From a virus: a stretch of DNA of 47,038 nucleotides. A program made the position numbers and the translations under genes. The notes beneath the pieces were generated by a model, which had not been told where the DNA came from, made no database searches, and saw nothing but the letters and a program-made list of their open reading frames with translations. The DNA is taken from positions 1 to 47,038 of the IMG/VR virus record IMGVR_UViG_3300046167_000384; one strand, written 5' to 3'. This document shows, one piece after another, positions 9,723 through 19,505 of this stretch; position 1 is the stretch's first letter, and every line of letters starts with the position of its first letter.

Positions 9723-11486
9723 TTATCCCTCGCACGCCAAACAATCTTCTTGTTCAAAGATTATTTCTCTTTTTACTTGAGAAGAAACATTATCAGCACG
9801 GCTGATAGCTTCACTTCTTAAGTAGTATAATGTTTTTAAATTCTTAGCCCATGCTAACATATGTACATTGTGTAGATCGCCTTTATTTACATCAGGCGGA
9901 AAGAATAGATTTACACTTTGAGACTGACAAACAAATTGTTGTCTTTCTGCAGCATGTTCCACTACCCATGATTGATTAATCTCTACAGCTGTTTTAAATA
10001 CTTCTTTTTCTTCTGGAGTAAGAATATCTAAGTGTTGTACACTTCCTTTGTTTGCAACAATCTCTTTCCATACATTATCAGTATTCGCACCTTTGCGCTC
10101 TAATAACTCTTCTAAGTACTTATTCTTTTGTAAGTATGATCCACTTTTTGTTTTTTGAGTAAATGCATTTGCACGAAAAGGTTCGATACTTGGACTTGTG
10201 TTTCCACAAATAATACTAGAACTTGCATTTGGAGCAATCGCTAGTAAATGTGCATTTCTTACTTCACATGAATCATCATCAGGACACGCTCCACGCTCTA
10301 CGGCGAGTCTACGAGTCTCTTGTAATGCATCTTGCTTTATATGTTTGAACATTTCATAGTTCTTACTAGCAGCCATAATACTCTCGAAAGGTATATTATT
10401 TCTCTGCATATAAGCATGAAATCCCATAGCACCAAGTCCAATACTTCTCTCCCGCAAAGCACTGTACTTAGCTTTTTCCATTTGACTTGGAGCATTATTA
10501 ATAAAGTATTCTAATACATTATCTAACATTCTTACTAAGTCTGGTATAAATGCTGGTACTTTGCTCCATTCGTCAAAATACTCCAGATTTACACTAGAAA
10601 GACAACATACTGCTGTTCTTTCTTCGTTTGTGGCAAGAGTTATTTCAGAACAAAGATTACTATGATTTACATAGAGTCCTTTCTTCTTTTGGAAGTCGGG
10701 TAAATCTTGGTTAACAGCATCTTCAAACATGAGATAAGGTTCTCCTGTTTCCATACGGTTTTGCAATATTTTTACCCATAGTGTTCTTGCAGACACTACT
10801 TTCTTAACTTGCTGAGTGTGAGGATCTATAAGTTCCCAACTATCATCAAAGTTTTCTTCCTTAGTTGCACGGTGTATTGTTTCCATAAACTCGTCATTTA
10901 TAACAATTCCATGGTGAAGATTGGTACACTTACGATTGATATCCCCGCCCGTTGGTTTACGAATATCTAAAAATTCTTCAATCTCTGGGTGAGTAATATG
11001 TAAGTAACCTGCATAACTACCTCTTCTAGTAACTCCTTGTGAAAAAGCGAGCATTTCTGCATCTACTACTTTCATAAAAGGAATCGCACCTGTGCTTTCT
11101 GAGCCTTTTGAAGTTGCTGTTCCTTGTGAACGAACTGCACTCCATGAACCCCCTATACCTCCTCCGAAGGAAGATAGATAAGGCATTTTCAGGTATAATG
11201 ATCTGTAATACCTTCTCTTGAATCTTCAACATAGTTTAAGAAACATGAGATTGGCATACCTCGTTGTGTACCTCCGTTGGAAAGTACTGGAGTAGAGAAC
11301 ATAAACCATAAGTTTACTTGCATAATCATACAAGCGTTGAGCATGGTCGTCATCATCTGCAAAAGCGTCTGCAGCGCGTGCGAAAGCCTCTTGAGGTGAT
11401 GTTTCACCTGCTATCATATATCTGTCTTGTAGAGTTCTTAAACTAAACTCTGTTAACAGAGAATCTTGACTATAATCTATTTTCAT
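9723..11486 (-). CDS. nrdA: Class I ribonucleotide reductase alpha subunit, three apparent frameshifts
   Basis: About 586 residues if corrected. The N-terminus (DSLLTEFSLRTLQDRYM) goes straight into the catalytic barrel with no ATP-cone, so overall activity regulation by dATP is probably absent. Catalytic cysteines are visible in PISCFLNY, NLCSEITL and AVCCLSSVN, and the C-terminal redox pair in EDCLACEG. The frame breaks three times: an extra base at 11309 (YDYASKL to WFMFSTPV), and two more between about 11180 and 11197 (DHYT, ENA, YLSSFGG). All three are insertions, suggesting sequencing error in an essential gene rather than loss. Confidence 0.88.
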
Positions 11487-12327
11487 TTAAGTGCCTTTTT
11501 AAAGTTGAATTAATAACTTCTATGTTTTGTTCTCCGATTGCTTGCTCTGAGTAAGTAACTAAATCCATAAGCTCAACGTTCATCAGAAGTTGTTCTGCGT
11601 TTTCATTGAGATTTTGAATGTATTTATACTTTCCATCTATAGGACAAGCATCGTAGATATCAAAAACGTCTCCATATTGTTCCATTAGCTGAACTGCGCG
11701 CTTTCGGACCAATTCCAGGTATTCCTGGAACATTGTCTCCCTTTGTCGCCAGTCAGACATTTGAATGTAATATAATCGGGGATCTCAAAATCATAATGTT
11801 CATCCCAATTATGTACTGTGGTTTCTTTTCTAGTAACTGTACTAAAACGAGAAACTCTATCATTGATAAGTAAGTCCCAGTCTTTATCAGATGAAACCAT
11901 CCAACATTCGTCTAGTCCATACTTCATCAAGATTCATACTTATGTATGCTGCAATATCATCAGCCTCAACTCCCTTGAATTGAAAGACTGGATATTTTTC
12001 TTTGAGTAATGTTAGAGTATTACTAAACTCTGCCATAAACATAGCAAACTCTTTTTCTTCTTGAGGAGTTTGTTCTGCATATTTTTCTTTACGGTTTGCT
12101 TTATATTCTGGGAATATTTCTTTTCTATAAGAACTGCCACCGTCAGCAGTAATTATAATATTACCTGCGTTGTATGACTTTGCTAAACTTTCTACTGTTC
12201 GTACATAATCATATTTGAAGTCTGTTACACCTTGATGTTTCCACCTAAAAGCTATATTGAGACTATCAACTATCAGCAAGTTCCCATTTTGAATTGGGTT
12301 CCCAAGGTCTGAGAATGTTATCGCCAT
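11470..12327 (-). CDS. FEN-like 5'-3' exonuclease, three apparent frameshifts
   Basis: About 284 residues when corrected, near the size of T5 flap endonuclease and T4 RNase H. It is expected to remove RNA primers and 5' flaps. Metal-binding and substrate motifs appear in order: LLIVDSLNIAF, ITADGGSSYRKEIFPEYKAN, GVEADDIAAY, SSDKDWDLL, then the helix-hairpin-helix TGDKGDNVPGIPGIGPK, which becomes readable only after correcting frame. Breaks lie near 11925, 11739 and 11702, and each is one extra base. The ATG at 12327 overlaps the upstream nuclease gene by 62 bases; a later TTG or CTG before LIVDSLN is possible. Confidence 0.82.
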
Positions 12328-12757
12328 TTGTAAATTGTATCTCCTCTTTTTCTAGCCAGTGTTCTGCGATTAGTATATACGCACCTAGCCAGGCAATGTG
12401 CATATAACGCAATGTATTTTTTGGTTTTCGTACTGTTGCTGCAAAGAACTTTCCGTGGTTCTCTCTAAATATCAACAGTGGTTCTTGTTCCATTTGTTGT
12501 GCTTGTTTACAAAGTTTACTCCACCATTTGAAAAGATTATTACTTTTCTGAGTGTATATCTTACTATTAAAACCAATGTCTTTATAAAACTTGACTTCGA
12601 CAGTAAATAAATTTACTTTGTCAGGCACCATGCAATCTCCTTTGATCTTTCCACTTCCAGATCCTGGAGTTTGTACCCATTTCTCGTCTGTAAGTCGTTC
12701 AAGCATAGATAATACTTGTTGCTCACCTCGGTTACCTTTTTGTCTAGGATTAACCAA
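12266..12757 (-). CDS. PDDEXK-type nuclease, Holliday-junction resolvase-like
   Basis: 163 residues starting at TTG 12757, which overlaps the SbcC-like stop. The fold signature is clear: GNRGEQQV with an early Glu, then GSGSGKIKGDCMVPD and VEVKFYKD, giving the E...D...ExK set of archaeal Hjc-like and VRR-type nucleases. A resolvase role at recombination or replication junctions fits the neighbours (SbcCD-like subunits and flap exonuclease). Other PDDEXK functions cannot be excluded. Confidence 0.7.
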   Translation of the reverse strand: MVNPRQKGNRGEQQVLSMLERLTDEKWVQTPGSGSGKIKGDCMVPDKVNLFTVEVKFYKDIGFNSKIYTQKSNNLFKWWSKLCKQAQQMEQEPLLIFRENHGKFFAATVRKPKNTLRYMHIAWLGAYILIAEHWLEKEEIQFTNGDNILRPWEPNSKWELADS

Positions 12758-14568
12758 GTTCGAGCCTGCTTACTTTTTCTTCTTTCACTACTTCTATTTT
12801 AGCGAGTAAAGGGTGTGTCCATCCATGTGATACTATATAAGTATTCAAATTTTCCTCTCTTAGTAGTAATTCTACTAGTCGTTCCTTTCCTTGCTCATCT
12901 AAAACATTTGTTACTTCGTCTAGGAATAACACATTTATCTGAGACTTAGATATACTACTCATTAGTTTACGAATTGCTAAAAGTGTTGAAGTGTTAACTC
13001 TTGCTAACTCTCCTGCACTCAAAGCTAATATATCTACAGTTTTGCCATTATCATCTATTTCTACATTTAATTTATCATTTAATACTACAAATTCTAAACT
13101 AAATCTTCCATCTGATAACTCAGCAAGGTATTCGTTTGTTAATTCTTCGAGATCTTTTACTAAGTTCTCAATTTTATATGCTAGTAGTCCATTTGTACTA
13201 AAAGCTTTTTTAAGTATATCAACATTTGCAAACTTATCATTTGCATCTTTTAGTTCTGCAACTAATTCTTTGTGTTGATCTTCAAAATCTGTTTGTTGTT
13301 CTTCAATAATTGAAAGTCGAGTATTGTGTCTTTCTCTGCGTTCGTTTTCTTCGATTACTTCGTTTACTCTTTCTTGTCTATTACTTATTCTTTCTTTCAA
13401 TTTAATTATTTTGTCTTGTATTTCTTCAGAGTCTGGAACTTCTAAGGGCAAAGTCTGGATCTATACTTCTATAGATTTCTTCCCAACTATTTATCTTTTG
13501 TTCCATTTGTTTCAGCATTTTATTGGCATAGTTTATATCTGTAAGCCTGTCATTTGCTTCTTCTAGCTTTTCAGAGTATGCTGTGCGAGCAGTTTGATGT
13601 TTGTGTAACTCTTGTCTTATAAATGCTAAATCTATCTCTTGACCACAAGTAGGACATCCTGCATCATCTAGTTCTTGCAAGTCCATATACTTCTTAACCA
13701 TGCGTACTTCTTGAGCACCTCTTGATTTTATTTCTCCAATCTCCTCTACTAACTGCTCTGTGTCTTGCCATTCATTGTTGTCAACATACTCTTTCGCTAG
13801 TCCTAAATCTATGGATTCTAACTGGCTTTTGTATAAATTATTTTGGTTAATTTTTTTCGTAATTTCTGAAATATTTTGGAATTCTATTTGTAAAGAACGT
13901 AAAGACTCTTCATCTTCTTCTGAGTAAAATGGTAATTCTAATTTCGATAGTAGTGATGTATCTTCCAAATAATTATCTGATAACCACTTATCGATTGTGT
14001 CAATTTTCCCTTGTATGTTTGAAACGTCTCCAGCTAAATTTCGTGATAATTCTTTAAAAACATCAAAGTATTTTACATAATTATCTAACTGTAACAAATC
14101 AATTAAGAATCTTTTACGATTAGTGTCTGTGGCAGTCAAGAATTGTAGACTAGCATTGGTATTCTGATAAACAATCTGTGAGAAAGTTTTAAAATCTATA
14201 CCAATAATTTCTTCTAGCGTCTTGTATGTGTTTGTAGCTGTATGACTGGATATATCATCTCCGTTCTTGTAGAGTTTTACTTTTATATTACCTCTACGAG
14301 CAACTTCAATTTTATACTCATCATCTACAACATCAAAAGACAAAGATATATCATAGCCTTTGTTGACTTCACGATTTGGTATTTCTGCTTTTTTAATTCC
14401 TTTTGAGTTTTTGTTGAATAATACTTCTTCAAGAATCAAAGGAATAGAACTTTTACCTGCTCCATTTGTGCCGACTAATTGTGTAACTATAGATTCGTTT
14501 AAGTTTAACTCGTTTCCTTCACCATAGCTAAAACAATTACTCCATTGTAACTTCTTTAGCGTAATCAC
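12750..14568 (-). CDS. SbcC/gp46-like recombination ATPase, one apparent frameshift
   Basis: About 605 residues when corrected. Walker A is GTNGAGKSS (33-41). Long coiled coils flank a zinc hook GCPTCGQE. The C-terminal part has the ABC signature LSAGELARV, Walker B VLFLDEV and the switch His in VSHGW. This is the SMC-like partner of the nuclease encoded next. Together they process DNA ends for recombination-dependent replication. The frame breaks at about 13447 (DPDFA to LEVPDSEE), where CCC would need to be CC; both halves are otherwise intact. Confidence 0.88.
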
Positions 14569-15496
14569 TAAACACTCCTAAAATATTTTTAACTTTACTA
14601 TCATCTAACTCTAATATATAACTTAGGTACTCTCCTAATTCTTCTTCCATTGTCATCTCTTTGCCTAATATTAGAGTGGCTTCTGTCTTTCTTTTTATAA
14701 CTTTTTTATCAAGTAATTCACTATTTTTGATATTACTTAAATCAGATACATCTCCTTCAATTTCATATATAGTATGGTCAAACTCAGTCTGCACCATTTC
14801 ACTTGGATCTGTAACTGTCTTACGAATTAACTGTGGTAAATCAAAAGTATGCCATGTCCATTGAAATCCATCATTATCGTCTATCATTAGATATCCTGTT
14901 TCAACATTATTTCTATGAAAACTTGTAGTCATTGGACTACCAGGATATACTATGTTTCTTTGTGTATTGCTATGTGCGTGCAAGTCTCCTGCAAATACAA
15001 CTTTGAACTTATCAAATCGTGATAAGTCTACTTCAGGTTGCACATGAGGAGGTATCTCTCCACGAACGTGAGTAAATAATACTGCTGAACTTATATCTTC
15101 AATACTATTTTTTCTATGTAAGTCTGCATATGGTAATATTGCATAATTACTAAAATCATCCACTGTAGTTTCATCTATAACTGTTACTAGTGAATTTAAT
15201 TGTTCTGTAACTTTTTTTAAATTTGTAAAGAATGTTTTGTTTTTGCGAGTTGCTTCGTGGTTACCATCAAATATAATAGTGCGCACTGTGACACCCTTTA
15301 CAAAGTCAAAGTAAAGTGTAAGTTCATCCATGCTGGGGACTCTATCAAATAAGTCCCCACCAATGATGTGCAGGTCAACATCTTTCTCTAAGTCATGAAC
15401 TTGTTCAAAAAACATTTCATAGCGTGTACATGCCCAAGGCAGTGGTACATTCTTTTGACCGAGTTTTATATGCCAATCTGCAGTAAATAGAATCAT
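14537..15496 (-). CDS. SbcD/gp47-like recombination nuclease
   Basis: 319 residues, intact. It carries the calcineurin-like phosphoesterase motifs ADWHIK (5-10), GGDLFD, FDGNHEA, THVRGEIPP and AGDLHAHS with a final GSPMTT, which bind two Mn ions in Mre11/SbcD nucleases. It pairs with the ATPase gene that it overlaps by 32 bases, so the two are translated together. Role: end resection or hairpin opening in recombination-dependent replication. Confidence 0.9.
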   Translation of the reverse strand: MILFTADWHIKLGQKNVPLPWACTRYEMFFEQVHDLEKDVDLHIIGGDLFDRVPSMDELTLYFDFVKGVTVRTIIFDGNHEATRKNKTFFTNLKKVTEQLNSLVTVIDETTVDDFSNYAILPYADLHRKNSIEDISSAVLFTHVRGEIPPHVQPEVDLSRFDKFKVVFAGDLHAHSNTQRNIVYPGSPMTTSFHRNNVETGYLMIDDNDGFQWTWHTFDLPQLIRKTVTDPSEMVQTEFDHTIYEIEGDVSDLSNIKNSELLDKKVIKRKTEATLILGKEMTMEEELGEYLSYILELDDSKVKNILGVFSDYAKEVTME

Positions 15497-15996
15497 CCTA
15501 CGAACTCATCTCCGAGTGTCCAAGAACACCCTGTAAGACCACCAGCCTGTAAGGCTTGTAGTGTTCGTAAAACTTCGATTGCGCTTCTTCCTGTATCTAA
15601 CGCATTTACTGATACATGTTGAATTGTTCCTTCAGGATCTACAATGAAAGTTGCTCTGTAACATACTCCCTCTTCCTCGTCAACTATTCCTAGTTCTCTG
15701 GAAAGAGTAAGACCGCAGTCTGCCGCAAGAATATGATCTATATCCCTGATTAAAGAATTGTCTTTCTTCCATGCTAGTTTACAAAATTCGTTGTCTCCAC
15801 TAACTCCGATAACATCGCAATGAGTTGATAATTCATCCATTGCTGCAATCTCTGTTGGGCAAATGAAAGTAAAGTCTTTTGGGTAGAAATATATCACAGT
15901 CCATTCTGCTAGTAATACATCTACATCAATGAAATCATTTTCATCATTTACACCTTTCAGATTCAAGTCTGGAAATTTGTCGCCTACTGTTAACAT
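15493..15996 (-). CDS. AhpC/TSA peroxiredoxin
   Basis: 167 residues. The peroxidatic motif DFTFICPTE places Cys46 in the expected context, with PxxxTxxC altered to a similar FTFIC form. A second Cys near 157 (LTGCSW) is a plausible resolving residue. It reduces hydrogen peroxide and organic peroxides using thiol donors. It overlaps the nuclease gene as ATGA. A peroxide scavenger inside a replication operon is unusual and may protect the phage reductase radical or host metabolism (inference). Confidence 0.88.
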   Translation of the reverse strand: MLTVGDKFPDLNLKGVNDENDFIDVDVLLAEWTVIYFYPKDFTFICPTEIAAMDELSTHCDVIGVSGDNEFCKLAWKKDNSLIRDIDHILAADCGLTLSRELGIVDEEEGVCYRATFIVDPEGTIQHVSVNALDTGRSAIEVLRTLQALQAGGLTGCSWTLGDEFVG

Positions 15997-16005
15997 AATG
16001 TTCTC

Positions 16006-16635
16006 CTAAGTTATATCAAACTCGTCAGAGACATTTTCGTCTGGTGTAGAGTTATCTGCACCTTCTCGTAATCTGTCAAGTAGTTCTTTTTGAGCATCCG
16101 CTGTTGGTCGAGTAAGTACTTCGTCCATTGACTTAAGTTCTGCGATGAGTTCCATCTCAGCATCGTCTAAAGCTCTAGGTTTGCATTTAAGAGCCTGTAG
16201 TTGATATTCAACATTGTAAGCCATTGGTCCAGTCTTAACTCTCTTAAAGTAAACATCCCAACCAGTTACTGGATCAGTTGGATCACCAAGATCTTCTGCT
16301 GCAACCATTATCTGCTCGAGTAATTTTTTCTTTAAGTTTAGTACTTTGACTTTTCCATCGTGGATACATTGGATAGCATAAGACCAACCGCATTTAAGTT
16401 CAGGATGATACTCTCTCACCCAGTCTTTTTCTACGTTGGTAAATGCTTCTGCGTCTCTATCGAATGATAGACACTCGAATGGTAAATTCTTACCGTTTTC
16501 GCCTTTCAACCAGTAAACATAGCGAGGAAGCATATCCCCAACCATTCTTACTTTGTTGTCGCCTTCGACATATTGATAACTGTCGATTTTATTCTTTTGG
16601 GCTTCGCCCTTGGTTTGATTAAATTTTATTGCCAT
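16006..16635 (-). CDS. gp32-like single-stranded DNA-binding protein
   Basis: 209 residues. It starts AIKFNQTKGEAQKNKID and has an OB-fold-like core with two nearby Cys (LPFECLSF, then CGWSYAIQCIH), similar to marine phage relatives of T4 gp32. The end is acidic (SDEFDIT), as in SSB tails that recruit partner proteins. It coats template strands for polymerase, helicase and recombination proteins encoded nearby. The start overlaps the end of the upstream small gene. Confidence 0.75.
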   Translation of the reverse strand: MAIKFNQTKGEAQKNKIDSYQYVEGDNKVRMVGDMLPRYVYWLKGENGKNLPFECLSFDRDAEAFTNVEKDWVREYHPELKCGWSYAIQCIHDGKVKVLNLKKKLLEQIMVAAEDLGDPTDPVTGWDVYFKRVKTGPMAYNVEYQLQALKCKPRALDDAEMELIAELKSMDEVLTRPTADAQKELLDRLREGADNSTPDENVSDEFDIT

Positions 16636-17033
16636 TTTAATTCCTTTAAAGTGATTTCTTCAAACAAAAAATGTATTCTGTCATTTTCTATTCGTAGTAA
16701 TCTATTGTTTTTAATACTGTCCTCGTTCCCTGTAAAGTGAAGGAGGTCTAATGTGGTATCTTTGTTTTTCTGATATTCAAAATAATTACGCAAAGATGCG
16801 ATACCTGCATATTGTGCAATCTCGCCATCTGAATATCTCCTACGCTGAATGAATAACGCCTCTGGGTTTACTAGGAATGAATCCCCATGAAAACTTTTAG
16901 TCCAGAACTTATATATTCTATCATGTCTATTCACTGGTGGTAGCTTATAGGTAAGTATATGAAGGATTGTCAAAATGTCTTTGACACTCCCGTTGCTTTC
17001 CCTTTTTACTTTTTCCCAATTATAGAATAACAT
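16626..17033 (-). CDS. Protein of unknown function upstream of SSB
   Basis: 135 residues as read from ATG 17033; basic, aromatic-rich, no membrane segment (DRIYKFWTKSFHGDSF, RRRYSDGEIAQYAG). I do not recognise the family; a helicase-loader or replication accessory role is only a guess from position. The ATG sits immediately after the -10 hexamer of the promoter at 17034-17062, upstream of the predicted +1. Either a longer transcript is used, or translation starts downstream. No good alternative start with a ribosome binding site was found. Confidence 0.6.
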   Translation of the reverse strand: MLFYNWEKVKRESNGSVKDILTILHILTYKLPPVNRHDRIYKFWTKSFHGDSFLVNPEALFIQRRRYSDGEIAQYAGIASLRNYFEYQKNKDTTLDLLHFTGNEDSIKNNRLLRIENDRIHFLFEEITLKELKWQ

Positions 17034-17062
17034 ATTATAACAAACTTTTAACTCCGTGTCAA
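17034..17062 (-). promoter_or_regulatory. Sigma-70 promoter, leftward
   Basis: TTGACA (17062-17057), 17-base spacer, TATAAT (17039-17034), preceded by an A/T-rich AAAAAATATATC. It drives the SSB, peroxiredoxin, SbcDC, exonuclease and reductase genes. The -10 touches the ATG of the first gene. Confidence 0.88.
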
Positions 17063-17078
17063 GATATATTTTTTCATG

Positions 17079-18356
17079 CTATACTTCAAAAACTTCATAG
17101 CCCTGTCGCATATAATATCCCCTTCTCGCCGAAGCTTGCTTTCTAGCTGTTCGACCATGTAAGTTAATATCTACCACTTTCGGCTGTTGTTTTCCGTCAT
17201 ACATTCTTATTACTCGCCCAATTAACTGTGTGAGCAAAGGCTCATTGTTTATGGGCGTCCCTAAAATGAGACAACTAAGGCAATCTAAACTGATACCTTC
17301 TGAGAAGATACTTTGTGTTCCAAACAGAACATCTTTGTCAGTAAAGATTTCCTTAACCATCTCTGCTCTCTGCTGGTGTGGAATATCTCCAGTTACGCAG
17401 ATTGCATTGTCTCCTACGAGCCTTGCACAGCTCTTAAGAAAGTCCACTCTATCGGCTACTACTAGAACTTTATGACCTTTTGCTGCATAACTTGCGGCAA
17501 GTATACCGATCATGTTTTGGTATTCCCAATCAAAAGCAAGATTGTTGACTCTTGTAGCCCAGTCAACATTGCCATCCATGAAACGAATACCAGAGTTTAT
17601 AATATCTACACTTGGTGTAAGATAATTCTCTTTCGGTGGTTTAAAAACAGTACTCGAAAAGTAATCACGAAAGACTACATGTCTTCCATCTTTTCGTTGC
17701 AAGGTTCCTGTTAAACCAATTTTATTCTTTGCTCTCGAAGCATCAATAATTCGTGTAAAAGTTGGACTACTTACATGATGCATCTCATCAAGTATAATAG
17801 TACCGAACTCCTTTGTGATTTTGTCGATATTTCGATACAAAGTTTGCACATTTCCAACGACAAAGGGGGAATCGATCTCAAACTTCCCTGAGCCAATCAC
17901 ACCCGCCGTAACCCCGAAAACTTTTTGTACTTCTTTTTCCCACTGCGCTCGTAACGCTAAAGTGTGGGTAACAATTAAAGTTTTCTGTTGTAATTTATTT
18001 GCGATAGCTAACGCAGTAAATGTCTTTCCCCAACTTACCCAAGCGTTAATTATACAACTGCCTTCGACTTCATCATATACGGACTGTTGAGAGTCTCGTA
18101 AAGTGAACTTAAAGTCAAGAAGTTCAGTTGGTATCTCAACACGCTTATCAACTATCTCGTAATCGTTTGGAATTAAGTCCGTTCTCCCGATTGGTAAGGT
18201 CACTAAACCTGCTCTCACTACGCCCATATTCTTAATAATGATAGGCGGATCTGTAGGTCTACGAGGCGGTATACTGTATGTGAGTTCTTTATCGAGATAC
18301 TCTTGGTACTCGTTAGTGCACTCTATGTATATTCTGTTGCTTAATACTGCCTTCAT
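17079..18356 (-). CDS. UvsW-like SF2 helicase
   Basis: 425 residues. Motifs in order: an unusual motif I NAWVSWGKTFTA (about 102-113), Walker B ILDEMHH, GLTGTLQRKDG (motif III region), and motif VI QLIGRVIRMYDGK. This is the T4 UvsW/RecG-like set used to unwind R-loops and branched DNA and to switch origin-dependent to recombination-dependent replication. Motif I normally reads xPTGxGKT; here the glycine-rich part is replaced by WVSW while GKT remains. Start ATG 18356 follows AAGGACACA. Confidence 0.85.
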   Translation of the reverse strand: MKAVLSNRIYIECTNEYQEYLDKELTYSIPPRRPTDPPIIIKNMGVVRAGLVTLPIGRTDLIPNDYEIVDKRVEIPTELLDFKFTLRDSQQSVYDEVEGSCIINAWVSWGKTFTALAIANKLQQKTLIVTHTLALRAQWEKEVQKVFGVTAGVIGSGKFEIDSPFVVGNVQTLYRNIDKITKEFGTIILDEMHHVSSPTFTRIIDASRAKNKIGLTGTLQRKDGRHVVFRDYFSSTVFKPPKENYLTPSVDIINSGIRFMDGNVDWATRVNNLAFDWEYQNMIGILAASYAAKGHKVLVVADRVDFLKSCARLVGDNAICVTGDIPHQQRAEMVKEIFTDKDVLFGTQSIFSEGISLDCLSCLILGTPINNEPLLTQLIGRVIRMYDGKQQPKVVDINLHGRTARKQASARRGYYMRQGYEVFEV

Positions 18357-18379
18357 TGTGTCCTTGTTTTTGTAAAAAC

Positions 18380-18446
18380 TCTAAAGGGCGAACCAAAGTA
18401 TATGGTTGGGAGAATCCATAAAATTAAAATTATGGTCGCCCTTCGA
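18380..18446 (-). terminator. Long hairpin between ParB-like gene and helicase gene
   Basis: AAGGGCGA pairs with TCGCCCTT across a 50-base loop that holds an inner CCATAA/TTATGG hairpin. On the minus strand it is followed by TTTAGAGTTTTT. It may be a weak terminator or an attenuator in the leader of the helicase gene; the interrupted T-run makes the strength uncertain. Confidence 0.5.
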
Positions 18447-18451
18447 GTTAA

Positions 18452-18802
18452 TTATTTAAAATAATTTAAAATTTCCTCTAGGTTTGCATTAATGACTACA
18501 CATTCGCAATGATTCATGTATGAATCGTCGGTATCGTTTATATATCTTTTCGATAAAAAGTCAAATCTATGATGCCCATTTATAATATAGTATTTTCCAG
18601 CTTTAGCAGGACATACTTTTATTGGGTTTCTATAAAATCCACCGCTCAAACGCATTTCCATTTTCTTAGTAACCTTAGGATCTCTGTCTTTTTGTGTTGG
18701 TAATAAGTCTACATAGCGTATACTTTTTACTGTAAAAGAAAAATCAGATCGTTCAATATCCGTCATATGCACTTGTGGCATATCTTTTCTCATGTAGATC
18801 AT
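18452..18802 (-). CDS. ParB/sulfiredoxin-fold protein
   Basis: 116 residues. The core reads GGFYRNPIKVCP, GKYYIINGHHRFDFL, matching the NGHHR box of the ParB/Srx nuclease-like fold. No DNA-binding HTH follows, so it is the catalytic or ligand-binding domain alone. Phages carry several such single-domain proteins, some acting as nucleases or ATPase-like modifiers; the role here is unknown. The start overlaps the upstream stop as TAATG. Confidence 0.65.
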   Translation of the reverse strand: MIYMRKDMPQVHMTDIERSDFSFTVKSIRYVDLLPTQKDRDPKVTKKMEMRLSGGFYRNPIKVCPAKAGKYYIINGHHRFDFLSKRYINDTDDSYMNHCECVVINANLEEILNYFK

Positions 18803-19497
18803 TAGTCATCCAACCCATGAACGTAATTATCGTTCTTTTCGTTGTATCCGTAGAAACTTCCTTCTTTTTCACTTTGTGAGTCTTTGAAAGGAGTGACTAA
18901 GTCTTCCCATTGTTCATCCATCCAGTTCCAAACATAATCATCTAGCCTTTCGCCAGGCACACAATCGTACTTTTCATGAAAGTCATAGTGGTCAAACTCA
19001 TCATCATTCCACTCTGGAAACTCTTCAAGCATTGCTTCATCTAAGTCAGAGTCTTGAAGTTCTTCGTAATCAGAATCTCCTTCCCCGTTGTCTGCCCAAA
19101 ATATTTGTATTCCAATAAAGTTTCTAAATTCATCTTCGTACTGATGTCTAAGTAATACATTCGGATCTATTTGTGATAAGTATTCTACTAAATGTTTACA
19201 GAAATCGCTTATTGGTGACCATGCAGATACTACATTTATATAATCATCTGCACCATCTTCAATGTGTGCCCACTTCGCTCCTACATTGGTACAATACCAA
19301 TTATAGGAATCATCTTCATCATACTTAGGCATAAAAGATAACTCATCAATACCAACATGCTCTTGTATTTTCATAGGCTCGCCTTCCCAATTAGTGATTT
19401 CCCTCTCCACTGTTTTGTTTGCTACTTGATCTGCAAACTTATCTAGTACTGCTTCGTTTCCTATTACAGTAATATAATTTGATACATGATTTGCCAT
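18802..19497 (-). CDS. Acidic YubB/DUF1281-like protein
   Basis: 231 residues. The start MANHVSNYITVIGN and the block VGAKWAHIEDG...SAWSPISDF are typical of the YubB ferredoxin-like domain found on plasmids and phages. The second half is very acidic (many Asp/Glu from about 140 to 200), which could mimic DNA or bind basic proteins (inference). Function unknown. It lies between oxygenase and ParB-like genes in a short-gap operon. Confidence 0.6.
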   Translation of the reverse strand: MANHVSNYITVIGNEAVLDKFADQVANKTVEREITNWEGEPMKIQEHVGIDELSFMPKYDEDDSYNWYCTNVGAKWAHIEDGADDYINVVSAWSPISDFCKHLVEYLSQIDPNVLLRHQYEDEFRNFIGIQIFWADNGEGDSDYEELQDSDLDEAMLEEFPEWNDDEFDHYDFHEKYDCVPGERLDDYVWNWMDEQWEDLVTPFKDSQSEKEGSFYGYNEKNDNYVHGLDD

Positions 19498-19505
19498 GTT
19501 ATCTC

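Noticed and set aside
11030-11410. Separate small genes inside nrdA
   Set aside because: Their residues join into one reductase when single inserted bases are removed.
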